Origin: Rhodothalassium salexigens DSM 2132
GTDB taxonomy: Bacteria; Pseudomonadota; Alphaproteobacteria; Sphingomonadales; Rhodothalassiaceae
Direction: 5' to 3'
Assembly: GCF_004341375.1 (NCBI RefSeq)
Contig: NZ_SLXO01000012.1
Location: forward strand, 27,730 to 91,729
DNA length: 64,000 bases
Shown here: piece after piece, positions 8,780-17,769 of the stretch
Layout of the letters: each line of letters opens with the position of its first letter
Position numbering within the stretch: position 1 is the first letter of the stretch
Notes under the pieces: model-generated
Databases searched by the model: none
Told to the model about the DNA's origin: nothing
Seen by the model: only the letters and a program-made list of their open reading frames with translations
Position numbers and translations under genes: made by a program

Positions 8780-9918
8780 CGCAGCGACTCCATGATCTGC
8801 AGTCGGAAGGTGCTGGCCAGCGGCGCAGCACTGGCCAGCACGGCGAGCAACAGCAGGATCGGTAGCGCCGCCCACAGCACCTCGCCGTGGAAGTCGATGT
8901 CGGGCAGGAACGAGCCCAGGTCGATCGGTTGCCAGACGATATAGGCCCAGGCGACGGACAGCCCGATCACCGCGCCGATGCCGACGGTCAGCAGGGTCTC
9001 GCCGACCGCCGCCAGGGCCAGGGTGGCGCGCCGGAAGCCCAGCGTCAGTAGCACGGCATAGTCGCGCGCGCGTTCCTTCAACGTCAGCGCCTGGGCGTTG
9101 GCGAGCACCAGGAACGAGGTCAGGAAGCCGGCGGCGGCCAGGATCATGACGATCTGGCTCAGATTGCCGAACTGGTTGAGATAGGCTTGCTGATAGACCT
9201 CTTCCGACTGGGTGCGCGTGGCGTTGCCCGAATTCAGATAGCGGTCGTCGATGCGCCGGGCCACGTCGGCCACGTCGGCGCCGGGCGCCAGGTCGAACAC
9301 CAGCCAGGCGACGGTGTCGGTGCCGAAGCGCCGCGCCTCGTTGAACGCATCATAGTGCATCAGCAGCGTGCGGGCGCCGAACGGGCTGTCGTCGCGATAG
9401 ATCCCCGATACCGTGAACGACCACGCCTTGGAGCCGTCTTGCTGCGGCCAGATCAGGCTGTTGACCACCACCGCGTCGCCCACCTGCCAACCTTCCTCGT
9501 CGGCCAGCCTTTGCTCCACGAGCACGCCGCGCCGTTCGTCGAGCCAGCGCGCGCGTCCCGCCGGGTCGACGGCGATTTCGGGGTAGAGCGCCAGATAGGG
9601 CGCGCCGCGCACTGGAAAGGCGGGGAACTGCTGGCCCGGCTGCTCGGTATAGCCGCCAAACCAGACCCCGAGGCTGACATCCGCGACCCCCTCGGTGCGC
9701 GCGATCTCGTCGGCGTAGCGCACTGGCAGGGGCTGTTGAATGTTGATCCGGTTGACGGTGATGACCCGGCCGCTGTCGTCGCCGGTGACGCTTTTGTTCA
9801 GCGACAGGAACACCGTGCCGAGTAGGCCGAAGAGCAGGAAGCACATGGTCGACGCAGCGATCATCAGCACGGTGCGCAGCCAGGTGCGGCGCAGGCTGTT
9901 GGCGATCAGGTCAAGCAT
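8776..9918 (-). CDS. ABC exporter permease 1, MacB/FtsX type
   Basis: A 380-residue permease with the same architecture as its neighbour: an N-terminal membrane segment (about 15-38), a periplasmic domain (about 40-255) and three C-terminal membrane segments around residues 258-280, 305-332 and 345-372. Its 5' end overlaps the ATPase gene by eight bases and its stop overlaps the next permease start by four. Two different permeases with one ATPase resembles LolCDE-type or heterodimeric MacB-like systems rather than the fused MacB itself. An export role for the cluster product is inferred from context. Confidence 0.88.
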   Translation of the reverse strand: MLDLIANSLRRTWLRTVLMIAASTMCFLLFGLLGTVFLSLNKSVTGDDSGRVITVNRINIQQPLPVRYADEIARTEGVADVSLGVWFGGYTEQPGQQFPAFPVRGAPYLALYPEIAVDPAGRARWLDERRGVLVEQRLADEEGWQVGDAVVVNSLIWPQQDGSKAWSFTVSGIYRDDSPFGARTLLMHYDAFNEARRFGTDTVAWLVFDLAPGADVADVARRIDDRYLNSGNATRTQSEEVYQQAYLNQFGNLSQIVMILAAAGFLTSFLVLANAQALTLKERARDYAVLLTLGFRRATLALAAVGETLLTVGIGAVIGLSVAWAYIVWQPIDLGSFLPDIDFHGEVLWAALPILLLLAVLASAAPLASTFRLQIMESLR

Positions 9919-10606
9919 GGGCTTGTTGCCGGGGGGCGGGCTCGACGCGGCCCTTGTCGAGCAGGATGACCCGGTCGCAGGCGTCGGCCGCGACCAGGTC
10001 GTGGGTGACCATGACCACCGTGGTGCCGCGGTCCGACAGCGCGCGCAGCAGGTCCAGCACTTGCCGGGCGTTGACGCGGTCGAGCTGGCCCGTGGGCTCG
10101 TCGCAGATGATCAGTCCGGGATTGGCGATGAACGCGCGGGCGATGGCGGCGCGTTGCTTTTCACCGCCGGACAGGTAGCGCGTGCGCTTGTCGGCCACAT
10201 GGCCGAGGCCGACCAGATCGAGCGCGGTGTCGACGCTGTCGCGAATCTGGCGCCGCGACAGCCGACGCAATCGTAGCGGCAGCGCGACGTTCTTGCGCAC
10301 CGATAAGACTTCGAGAAAGTAGAAATCCTGAAACACGAAGCCGATGTGACGCTTGCGGAAATCGATCAACTGGCTGTCCGACAGCGCTCCCAGATCCTGG
10401 CCAAACACGGTGATTTGGCCGCGATCGGGCCGCTCTAGCCCGCCGATCAGGCTGAGCAGGGTGGATTTGCCCGAGCCCGATGGCCCGCAGATGCCGACGA
10501 ACTCCGCTTCGCCGACGCTGAGCGACACGGCATTGAGCGCTGGCGTTTTCACGCCGTCGGTCACATAGGTCTTGCTGACCCCGTCCACGTCCACGGCCAT
10601 CGGCAT
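9911..10606 (-). CDS. ABC exporter ATP-binding protein, LolD/MacB type
   Basis: The protein has 231 residues. It contains Walker A G-P-S-G-S-G-K-S-T, the Q-loop in F-V-F-Q-D-F, the signature L-S-G-G-E-K-Q-R, Walker B L-I-I-C-D-E-P-T-G and the H-loop V-M-V-T-H-D, so it should be an active ATPase of the LolD/MacB subfamily. I start at the ATG at 10606 because GGGAGGA lies six bases upstream; a longer reading frame exists but has no ribosome site. The gene overlaps the first permease gene by eight bases and is clearly in one transcription unit with both permeases. It begins 180 bp after the P450 stop, where an AT-rich stretch may supply its own promoter. Confidence 0.93.
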   Translation of the reverse strand: MPMAVDVDGVSKTYVTDGVKTPALNAVSLSVGEAEFVGICGPSGSGKSTLLSLIGGLERPDRGQITVFGQDLGALSDSQLIDFRKRHIGFVFQDFYFLEVLSVRKNVALPLRLRRLSRRQIRDSVDTALDLVGLGHVADKRTRYLSGGEKQRAAIARAFIANPGLIICDEPTGQLDRVNARQVLDLLRALSDRGTTVVMVTHDLVAADACDRVILLDKGRVEPAPRQQAHA

Positions 10607-10785
10607 GTGGATCCTCCCGTGCGGTTTGCGCGCCGTCGCGGCGATCGGCCAAGTTGCCGGGCACTGCCGATCGGCGGTCATCTTTGATTGTTGAAAACCA
10701 CGCGGATGCAACCCCAAGGAGCTTTTACCAAGATAATTTCATGCTGCCAAGATTTCACCAAGGCGGATCAGTTGGTGCCGCGGGA
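10607..10785 (-). promoter_or_regulatory. AT-rich gap with CCAAG repeats before the ABC exporter genes
   Basis: This 179-bp gap between the P450 gene and the exporter genes contains an AT-rich stretch (about 10681-10765). CCAAG (CTTGG on the coding strand) occurs four times, at 10714-10718, 10728-10732, 10747-10751 and 10758-10762. Two copies are extended to CCAAGAT. This looks like an internal promoter or operator region, but no clean -35/-10 pair could be fixed by eye. Confidence 0.35.
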
Positions 10786-12114
10786 TCAATCGCTTGGTCG
10801 GACGCAGAGCCGGGCGAACCCGCGCAGATGGGGGGCGCGCAGCCGTTCGCTGGCCTCGAGTCGGTGGCGCGCCCAGAAGTCGCGCCGGGCAAGCGCAGCA
10901 AGCAGGCATTCGGTCTGAACAAGGGCGGCCTGGGCGCCGAGGCAGAAATGCGGTCCGTGGCCGAACGGCAGCAGCGATGCGTCCTCGCGTGCCAACCAAA
11001 GGCGGTCGGGTGCGTTGACGGTTGCGGGGTCGCGGTTGGCGGCGCCCAACATCAAGAACAAGCGTTCCCCGGCGGCGATGGCTTCACCGCCCAATGCGAG
11101 CGGTCGTTCGGTCCGGCGCACGATCATCTGCACCGGGCTGTCGTAGCGCGCGCATTCACGCGCCGCGGCAGCGGCCAGATCGGGCCGGGCGGTCAGCCGA
11201 CGGGCTTGGTCCGGCGCCGCGAACAGCGCGGCGATGGCGTTGGCGATCAGGTTTTGGGCTGTGTCCTGTCCGACCGCCAGCATCATCACGACGAGCGCCG
11301 TGGCCGCTTCGCGGGTGAGGCGGTGTGCGTCGAGCCCGCGTCGCAGCAGGGCCGGCAGGGGGGCGGCGCGGGCGGGGTCGGCATCGACGTCGCCAGTGGC
11401 CAGGGCGGCGGCGATCGGTGCGTCGAGCGCGGCCGCGGCGTCGGCGATGGCGTTTAGGCGCCGTGGCGGCATCGGCTGGGTGAAGATGTCGAACAGCCGC
11501 GAGGCGTGGCTCGCCCATGCCCATGCGCCATCGGATCCGCCGAGGTGACAGGCATCGGCCGGCATGTCGCGGTCGAGCCCCAGGACCAGCGCATTGGCCT
11601 GGAACACGTAGGGCGCCGCCAAATCGGGCACCAGATCGACGCCACCGGTGTGGTCCAGCGTGCGCGCCAGGGCGTCGATGGACCGGTCGGCGAGGTCGGT
11701 CAGGCGCGCGCGATGGGCGACCATGGCGTCGCGTCGGCCGATCGGGGCCAGCAAACCGCGCAGCGCGCGATGGGACGCGCCGTCCATGAAGAACAACCAA
11801 TGGCCCAGATGGTGCGCCAGCGTGTGCAGCGATGGGCTTGCTCCGGCCTCGGCGGCGGCCCGGTTGACCCTGGCGGGCAGGTCGTCGACGCCCACATCCG
11901 GGTGGCTGAGAGCGTGACGTAAGGCGGCCTGTCCGGTGACCACCCAGTCGCGACCGTCGCAGCCGGCGACCGGCAGAACCGGTCGCCGGCTGCGCAGGGC
12001 CGCAAGCGTGGGGTAGGGGTCGTCGGCATAGGCGCGGGTGAACGGGTTGAAGCGCGGTGGCGCAGGCGGCGTGGCGGTTGCCGCTGGGGCGCCATGGTCG
12101 CTGGCGAGGGTCAT
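10786..12114 (-). CDS. Cytochrome P450
   Basis: The protein has 442 residues, the normal length for a soluble bacterial P450. The haem loop is F-G-H-G-P-H-F-C-L-G with the Cys ligand at residue 391. The K-helix ExxR is E-C-A-R, and the I-helix reads A-V-G-Q-D-T-A instead of the usual A-G-x-E/D-T-T. It starts at the ATG at 12114, which overlaps the stop of the FAAL-ACP gene by four bases; the much longer reading frame upstream is a shadow of that gene. Tight coupling to a FAAL-ACP gene suggests that it hydroxylates or desaturates a fatty acyl chain bound to that ACP. Oxidation of an aromatic residue of the peptide is the alternative. No ferredoxin or reductase gene is present in the window. 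Confidence 0.92.
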   Translation of the reverse strand: MTLASDHGAPAATATPPAPPRFNPFTRAYADDPYPTLAALRSRRPVLPVAGCDGRDWVVTGQAALRHALSHPDVGVDDLPARVNRAAAEAGASPSLHTLAHHLGHWLFFMDGASHRALRGLLAPIGRRDAMVAHRARLTDLADRSIDALARTLDHTGGVDLVPDLAAPYVFQANALVLGLDRDMPADACHLGGSDGAWAWASHASRLFDIFTQPMPPRRLNAIADAAAALDAPIAAALATGDVDADPARAAPLPALLRRGLDAHRLTREAATALVVMMLAVGQDTAQNLIANAIAALFAAPDQARRLTARPDLAAAAARECARYDSPVQMIVRRTERPLALGGEAIAAGERLFLMLGAANRDPATVNAPDRLWLAREDASLLPFGHGPHFCLGAQAALVQTECLLAALARRDFWARHRLEASERLRAPHLRGFARLCVRPSD

Positions 12115-14282
12115 TCGGCGGCGTCCGTGCCGGCGGCCGCGGCGGTGGTGTCGGCATCCGCGCTGGCCATTCGGGCGGCGGCGTCGGCGAAGCTTCGAGG
12201 CGTTGGGAACTCCCACATGATCTGGGGGTCGATGTCGCGGTCGAGGCGTTCGGAGACGGCGTCGGCCAGTTCCATCAGGTCGCGCGAGTCGAGGCCCAAT
12301 TCGGGGAACGGTGTGTCGGATGGCACCTGGTCGGCGGCGAGCCCCACCACATCGGCGATCCAGCCGATCACGAACCGGTGCATCGCGTCGATCCGGTCCG
12401 GCGGACCGGCGGTCTCGGTTTTGTCGGCGCTGCCGTTTCGGGGTTGGTTGGGTAATCCGTCGTCGTCGGACGCGGTCGGGGCGGTGACCGGGCGGTGCGG
12501 CGCGGTCCAGCGGGCCAGCGGCCGGATCTGCCCGGCGGCGATGCCGCGCGCACAGGCGTGTCGGCGTGGCTTGCCGCTGGTGGTCCGGGGCAGGCTGTAC
12601 GGCGGCAGGATATGGACCGCGGCGGGCCGCGCGCCGGCGCGGTCGATCAGGGCGGCGGCGACCCGCTCGGCGAGTGCGTCGGCGTCGGCCGAACGCCAGG
12701 CGGTGCGGGCGATCTCGCCGGCCAGACAGAAGCCGGTCGCCGCGCCGGCGGGGGGCCGGTCGGCGGGATCGTCGGTTCCGTGCTCCGGTTCGCCCGGCCA
12801 GACCGCGACGGCGCCGGGTGCGAACAGGTCGGTGGCGGCCGCGGCGACAGCTTCCAGATCCTCCGCCAAGTGGCTGACGCCGTCGCAGATCACGGTGTTC
12901 TTGGCCCGGCCCACCAGGTGCAGCGCCCCGTCGGTCAGAAAGCCCAGATCGCCGGTGCGCAGATAGGCGCGGCCGTCGGCGTCGGTCACCGCGCCGAAGG
13001 TTGCGGCGGTGGCGTCCGGGTCGTGGGCATAGCCTTGGGCGACACCGGGCCCGGCAATGCAGACCTCGCCGGTCCGCCCCGGCGCCACCGATGCCAGGGT
13101 TCCCGGGTCGACGATGCGGACCCGCGTGCCCGCCGCCGGGGTGCCGCAGGCGACCGCCTCGCCGCCGCCATCGGGGCGCGGCCGGCTGGTCAGCCCGACG
13201 CCGCGCGGTCCGCCGGTGACGAACAAGGTGGCCTCGGCCAGCCCGTAGCAGGGAAACAGCGCGTCGGCCTTGAAGCCGGTCGCGGCGAAGCGGTCGGCGA
13301 AGGCGCGCAGCACCGCCGCGCGCACCGGCTCGGCACCCACGAATGCCACCTGCCAACCGGACAGGTCCCAATCCGCCGGCGGCGTTGCGATGCGCCGGAC
13401 GCACAGTTCATAGGCGAAGGTGGGGGCGCCGCTGGTGGTCGCCCGGTGGCGGTGGATGGCGTCGAGCCAGCGGGCCGGTTTGGCGGCGAACAGGTGGGGC
13501 GCCATGAACGTCACGGTGGCGCCGACGAACAGCGGCTGCATCAGCGTCCCGACCAGCCCCATATCGTGATAGTGCGGCAGCCAGGTGACCACTCGGGTGT
13601 CGCCATCGTGGCCGAAGGCGTCACAGATCGCCCTTTGGTTGGCCAGCAGGTTGGCGTGGCCGATACAGACGGCCTTGGCGGCGCTCATGGTGCCGGAAGT
13701 GCACTGGATATAGGCGGTCTGGTCGGCCCGGGCGTCGGGTCGCAGCATGGTGGTCATCGGTTGGGCCGCGCTTGTCGGGTTGGCCGGGGCGGTGACTGCG
13801 GCGAGCGGCAAGACCGGCGGTGCGGCAGCGGCGTCGTCGACCGGCCGGACCGTGGCGCCGAGGACCAGCGCCGCCGCCCCGCAGCGCTCGGCAAGGGCGG
13901 CGCGTGCGGCGCCCTGGGCGGCCGATTTGGTCGGCCGCACCGGGATCGCGCAGCGCCCGGCGGCCATGATCCCCAACAGCGCTATCACCGTGTCGATCCC
14001 GGTTTCCGCATCGACGATTACCCGGGCGTCGCCCGGCACTTGGGCGCGGAGACGGGCGCGGCACGCTTCGACCCGGCCGGCCAGGGTCGCATAGTCGATC
14101 GCCTCGCGAACCTGGCCGTCACCGTCCAAATGGCGCAGCGCGATGTGGTGGGGACGCTCGACGGCGTGCCGCGCCAAAAGATGCAGCAAGGTCGGCGGCG
14201 GTGTCCGCTTGGTGTCGGTTTCGGATCGGCCAGCCCCGGTTCGGCCAGTCTCGGGTGTCTCGGATCTGGAGACGTCGATCAT
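12111..14282 (-). CDS. Stand-alone fatty acyl-AMP ligase fused to an acyl carrier protein (FAAL-ACP)
   Basis: The protein has 723 residues. Residues about 25-590 form an adenylate-forming enzyme of the FAAL type: Q-C-T-S-G-T in the P-loop region, the family-typical W-L-P-H-Y-H-D-M-G-L-V-G and the A10-like T-T-S-G-K-P. Residues about 640-705 form a carrier protein with L-G-L-D-S and the phosphopantetheine Ser at 666. It should activate a fatty acid as acyl-AMP and load it onto its own ACP. It starts at the ATG at 14282 after an AAGAGGG site and is coupled to the P450 gene by a four-base overlap. The cluster already has another FAAL-ACP at the start of the giant protein at 38831, so this one probably supplies a second, separately modified acyl group. 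Confidence 0.92.
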   Translation of the reverse strand: MIDVSRSETPETGRTGAGRSETDTKRTPPPTLLHLLARHAVERPHHIALRHLDGDGQVREAIDYATLAGRVEACRARLRAQVPGDARVIVDAETGIDTVIALLGIMAAGRCAIPVRPTKSAAQGAARAALAERCGAAALVLGATVRPVDDAAAAPPVLPLAAVTAPANPTSAAQPMTTMLRPDARADQTAYIQCTSGTMSAAKAVCIGHANLLANQRAICDAFGHDGDTRVVTWLPHYHDMGLVGTLMQPLFVGATVTFMAPHLFAAKPARWLDAIHRHRATTSGAPTFAYELCVRRIATPPADWDLSGWQVAFVGAEPVRAAVLRAFADRFAATGFKADALFPCYGLAEATLFVTGGPRGVGLTSRPRPDGGGEAVACGTPAAGTRVRIVDPGTLASVAPGRTGEVCIAGPGVAQGYAHDPDATAATFGAVTDADGRAYLRTGDLGFLTDGALHLVGRAKNTVICDGVSHLAEDLEAVAAAATDLFAPGAVAVWPGEPEHGTDDPADRPPAGAATGFCLAGEIARTAWRSADADALAERVAAALIDRAGARPAAVHILPPYSLPRTTSGKPRRHACARGIAAGQIRPLARWTAPHRPVTAPTASDDDGLPNQPRNGSADKTETAGPPDRIDAMHRFVIGWIADVVGLAADQVPSDTPFPELGLDSRDLMELADAVSERLDRDIDPQIMWEFPTPRSFADAAARMASADADTTAAAAGTDAAE

Positions 14283-14342
14283 GCGCCCGCCCTCTTGATT
14301 CCGCGGCCGGGGGCGGTGGCCGCGCGGTCGGCGCGGGCCGGC

Positions 14343-15542
14343 TCAGCCCGGCGTGTCGTCCCGCGTTGCGGGGAAGAAAACCGTTACGGCCATCTCCGGT
14401 AGAATGTTCTCATTTTGGTCGAGAATAGCAATTCTTGTGCGAACCGTCGCCTTATTTCTATCTGCGGTAGCAAGTTTTGCGACCACACGGCCGGCGATCG
14501 GGGTGTCGGGATAGGCGTTGAGTTCGGCGCGCACCCGCTGGCCCGGGCGCACGCGGGCGATGAACGATTCGTTGACGTCCACCTCCAGTTCCAGGCTGGC
14601 CATGTCGATCAAGGTGCAGATACCGGTGCGGGTGAACCCGCCGCCGGCCGAGACGGGCGAGATGATTTCGCCGGGCTGGGCGTTCTTTTCGACCACGACG
14701 CCGGCGAAGGGCGCGCGGATGATGTGCTGGTCGCGCCGCACCCTTGCGGTGGCCAGCCCGGCCTTGGTCGCCTGTACCCGCGCATCGGCCTGGCGGCTTT
14801 CGGCGCGTAAGCGCGCCAGCCGGGTCCGGCGTTCGATCAGCAGCGCCTCGGTGGCGAAGGCGCGTTCGATCAGCGCCTGGGTCCGGGCAAGGGCGCGTTC
14901 GGCTTCGTCGATCTGGCTGTCGGCGGCGGCCCGGTCGGCGCGGGCGGCGGCCAACTCGGCGGTCATGCGGGCAACTTCGGCGTCGGCCGCCTGGGCGTCG
15001 AGCCGGGCGATCACGTCGCCGGCGGCGACCCGCTCGCCCTCTTCCACCTCGATGCGGACGATCTGGCCGGTGATCTGGGCCGAGACGGTGGCCTTGCGCC
15101 GCGCCACCACGAAGCCCGAGGCAGAAAAACCGGCGGCCTGGATGGTCGGGGCGGGCATCGACGCGGTGGCAAGGGGCGGTGCTGACGAGCCGGCGCCCGT
15201 GGTCGCGGGGGCGGCCGGGCGCAATGCTCCATCCGGGGCGGCGGCGTTCGCCCGCGGTGGCGCATCGGTTGCCGTGTCAGTCCGTGACCCGCCCGCGAGG
15301 GGGGCGGGCGTGGCCGCGGCGTCGTCGGTCGCCGCGCCGGGCGTCACCCGGGGCAGCCCCGGCACAGCGAGGAGGAATGCCAGCGCCACCCCGGCGCCGC
15401 CCGTAAGCCCACCGGCCAGAAACAGAATCGCCGGGGGAATGCGTCGGGGCCTGGCCGCTTTCTGGCGCGCCGGATCGATGGCTTGAACATTCTTGAGGTG
15501 GTCCAGTTTGTCGGCAATGTCGGACGCCTGGGGGGGAGCCAT
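14343..15542 (-). CDS. HlyD/MacA-type membrane-fusion protein
   Basis: A 399-residue periplasmic adaptor anchored by one membrane segment at about residues 36-58. A long Ala/Pro/Thr-rich linker (about 60-130) follows. Then come the first half of a lipoyl/barrel-sandwich domain (G-F-V-V-A-R-R-K-A-T-V), an alpha-helical hairpin rich in Ala, Arg and Glu (about 190-265), the second lipoyl half and a beta-barrel region. The order matches MacA/HlyD family proteins. It is the first gene of the minus-strand operon and should link the ABC exporter at 7550-10606 to an outer-membrane channel. No TolC-like gene is in the window, so a chromosomal one would be needed. Confidence 0.9.
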   Translation of the reverse strand: MAPPQASDIADKLDHLKNVQAIDPARQKAARPRRIPPAILFLAGGLTGGAGVALAFLLAVPGLPRVTPGAATDDAAATPAPLAGGSRTDTATDAPPRANAAAPDGALRPAAPATTGAGSSAPPLATASMPAPTIQAAGFSASGFVVARRKATVSAQITGQIVRIEVEEGERVAAGDVIARLDAQAADAEVARMTAELAAARADRAAADSQIDEAERALARTQALIERAFATEALLIERRTRLARLRAESRQADARVQATKAGLATARVRRDQHIIRAPFAGVVVEKNAQPGEIISPVSAGGGFTRTGICTLIDMASLELEVDVNESFIARVRPGQRVRAELNAYPDTPIAGRVVAKLATADRNKATVRTRIAILDQNENILPEMAVTVFFPATRDDTPG

Positions 15543-15790
15543 CGCAAAGCGCCTCAGAAAGAGAAAAATCAGAATGAGTTAAGCAAGCGTAGCACGTTTT
15601 CCCGGAGCGGCCAATTTGCCGCCTGTGCGCGCCTCGGGCGCGTTGGGACGGGCGCCGGGCGCGGGTGGCGTCCGGCGCATCGGGTACCGCCGCGTCGGCG
15701 TCCTGCTATCTATGATTGAAGCTTAGGATATATTGACTCCCCAGATTATATCAAGTAATTGTCAACAAAATAGCACGTTAAAGCTGAAAC
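15543..15790. promoter_or_regulatory. Divergent promoter region, exporter/FAAL operon versus RidA-like genes
   Basis: This 248-bp gap separates the membrane-fusion gene (minus) from a secreted RidA-like gene (plus). Bases about 15705-15790 are strongly AT-rich and include TTGACT at about 15738. It very likely carries promoters for both directions, but no good -10 at proper spacing could be assigned. Confidence 0.4.
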
Positions 15791-16393
15791 ATGGAAACGC
15801 AAATGAACCAATGCGCGAAATATGGTGCCGCTAGACGTGTCTCACCCCCGAGGTCGGCCGCGGGGGCAGGGCCGGGGTCCGCCCTGGGATGCGCCTTGGC
15901 CCTGGCAGTCGTCGGGCCGGCCAGCATCGCCGGTGCCCAGACCGGGTGCGACGCCCGGCGCGAGGGGCCGCCGGTGAAGGTGCGTCATGTCAACCCGGAA
16001 AGCCTTTTCGAGTCCGATGCCTACTCCTCAGCGGTGGTGGTGCCGCCGGGGCGGGCGACGGTCCACATCTCTGGCCAGATCCCGGTCAGCGCGTCTTACG
16101 AGGTTCTGGGCGACGACCTGCGCGGCCAGGTCGGCGTCGCCCTCGACAATCTGTGCGAGGCGCTGGCCGCCGCCGGGGTCAGCGCCGATGACGTGATCAG
16201 GCTCAACGTCCAGTACGTCTATGAAACGCCCCGCGACCCGTTCGTGATTTCGGAGGAGTTGAAGGCGTTTTTCGCGCGCGAGGATATGCCCGCCACCACC
16301 ATGGCGGGCGTCAGCCATCTCATCGTCGACGGCATACGGGTCCAAGTGGACGCGGTCGCGGTCGGCGCCATGAGACCGAAAGTGAGCAACTGA
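15791..16393 (+). CDS. Secreted RidA-like (YjgF/Rid family) protein 1
   Basis: A 200-residue protein (188 if started at the ATG at 15827 is excluded and the second ATG at 15803 is counted as 196). A signal peptide covers about residues 1-50 with hydrophobic core A-L-G-C-A-L-A-L-A-V-V-G and likely cleavage after A-G-A. The rest is one Rid fold, with the typical I-S-G-Q strand, L-D-N-L-C-E-A-L-A-A-A-G helix and a final V-Q-V-D-A-V-A-V strand. The Arg that binds the imine substrate in true RidA (in the P-A-R-S segment) is replaced here: P-A-T-T. So it is not a canonical enamine/imine deaminase. It is one of four secreted Rid-like proteins in this cluster. The start is uncertain between 15791 and 15803. 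Confidence 0.8.
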   Translation: METQMNQCAKYGAARRVSPPRSAAGAGPGSALGCALALAVVGPASIAGAQTGCDARREGPPVKVRHVNPESLFESDAYSSAVVVPPGRATVHISGQIPVSASYEVLGDDLRGQVGVALDNLCEALAAAGVSADDVIRLNVQYVYETPRDPFVISEELKAFFAREDMPATTMAGVSHLIVDGIRVQVDAVAVGAMRPKVSN

Positions 16394-16515
16394 AACAACA
16401 AGAAGAGTCTCTGAGTGCAAAACCCAAAGCCGACCGACGCCGTTCGGGCACCGGGGTCTTCGCGCCGCGGACGGCGTTTCGCATGAACCCCTGTTGCAAC
16501 GGAAAGGAACGGACC

Positions 16516-17562
16516 ATGTTGAGACCACTCCAAGGATTGGTGGGCGTCGCGGCGACGCTCTCGCTTATGGGCATGCCGGGCACCGCCGCGGCCGCCGATA
16601 GTCAGGCCGACGCCGGGCCGATGATCAGCTACCACAATCCCGAAACGCTGCCGCGCTGGGATTTCTCCTATGGCGCGACCTTCGAATCGTGGCTCGAGCC
16701 GATCACGCTCAAGCGCATCTATCCCACCGACCGCAGCACCAGCATGAAGGCGCAGGCCCGCTCGGCCTTCAAGCAATTGGCGGCGACGTTGGAAGAAATG
16801 GGGGCCGAAGACCTGTATGTGGTCGGCATCGACCTGGTGTTCGCCGGCAAGGGCCTGACCAGCGAAGAATCGCTCGACGCCCTGGCCGATTTGTCGGATG
16901 TCCGGCGCGCCTTCTTTCAGCCGCGCGTGAACTATGGCCCCAAGGCTCAGGGCTTTTCCGACTATCCGGTCAGCAGCGTGCTCGGCGTCGACACACTCGG
17001 CCGCGACGGGGTGATGATGGCCATGGACGTGACGCTGGCCAACGTCCACGAACAAACCTATGCGGAAATGCTGACGCCGCAGAAGCGCATGGCCCGGATC
17101 CGGGGCGCCAGCGCCGAACGCCGCATGATGATCGGCAATGTTACCGCCATGCAGCAGAACTTCATGATCAAGGGGTATGGTGATCTGTCGGCCGAGGTCA
17201 CGGCGGCGCTTGAGAATTTCGCCGCCGTGGTCAAGGACGCCGGCGGGTCCATGGCCGATATCGACTCGCTGACCGTGCACTACGTGCCCGAGGGGCTGCG
17301 TGTCCTCGCCGGGGCGGGCGAGCCGCGTCAGGTGGCGTCGCGCCGGGCCAATCTGGGGGCCGACCGCGCCAAGCTCGCCCTGGCCCGCGACGCCGGCAGC
17401 GAGAAGGTCATCTCGCGGGCGATCGCCGACTTCATGACCCGCGAGATCGGGTCGGCGTTCGACGCCGACGCCGTGACCATGAAAATGGAGCCGGTCAGGG
17501 TTGCTTGTGGTGTCCAGGAACTGGGTGTTTCGCTTGAAGGCACCGGGATCATTGCCAACTAG
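16516..17562 (+). CDS. Secreted protein with two degenerate RidA-like halves
   Basis: The protein has 348 residues. Residues 1-28 are a signal peptide ending A-A-A-A. Two regions of about 140 residues each resemble Rid folds: A-F-K-Q-L-A-A-T-L-E-E-M-G-A-E-D in the first and A-A-L-E-N-F-A-A-V-V-K-D-A-G-G in the second match the long Rid helix. Both are diverged and lack the substrate Arg motif. I start at the ATG at 16516, preceded by GGAAAGGAAC, rather than an in-frame ATG at 16483. It follows the first secreted RidA-like gene by 122 bp in the same direction, so they are probably co-transcribed. Function unknown; a periplasmic binding or tailoring role is only a guess. The double-Rid reading is my weakest point here. 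Confidence 0.72.
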   Translation: MLRPLQGLVGVAATLSLMGMPGTAAAADSQADAGPMISYHNPETLPRWDFSYGATFESWLEPITLKRIYPTDRSTSMKAQARSAFKQLAATLEEMGAEDLYVVGIDLVFAGKGLTSEESLDALADLSDVRRAFFQPRVNYGPKAQGFSDYPVSSVLGVDTLGRDGVMMAMDVTLANVHEQTYAEMLTPQKRMARIRGASAERRMMIGNVTAMQQNFMIKGYGDLSAEVTAALENFAAVVKDAGGSMADIDSLTVHYVPEGLRVLAGAGEPRQVASRRANLGADRAKLALARDAGSEKVISRAIADFMTREIGSAFDADAVTMKMEPVRVACGVQELGVSLEGTGIIAN

Positions 17563-17769
17563 CGCCGCGGCCGATCGAGCTGGGTCACGCCGTGGCCCCG
17601 CTTGGCCGAGGGGCGGGCGTCGTCTTCCCAAATGCGAGCGGTTTAGCGGTCGGGTCGAACGCCACAGGCGTTTCGCCCCGGCGGTTAAACGGTTCCGTGG
17701 TGGGCTGCAAAGCCGCGGTCTGTCGGCGGCTCTTGCCGGTCCACGCGCCCCGATCGCGGGCGTGGCATC

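Noticed and set aside
12115..13404. Upstream extension of the P450 frame
   Set aside because: It lies inside the FAAL-ACP gene in another frame and gives Arg-rich nonsense; the ATG at 12114 overlaps the stop codon and fits P450 length.
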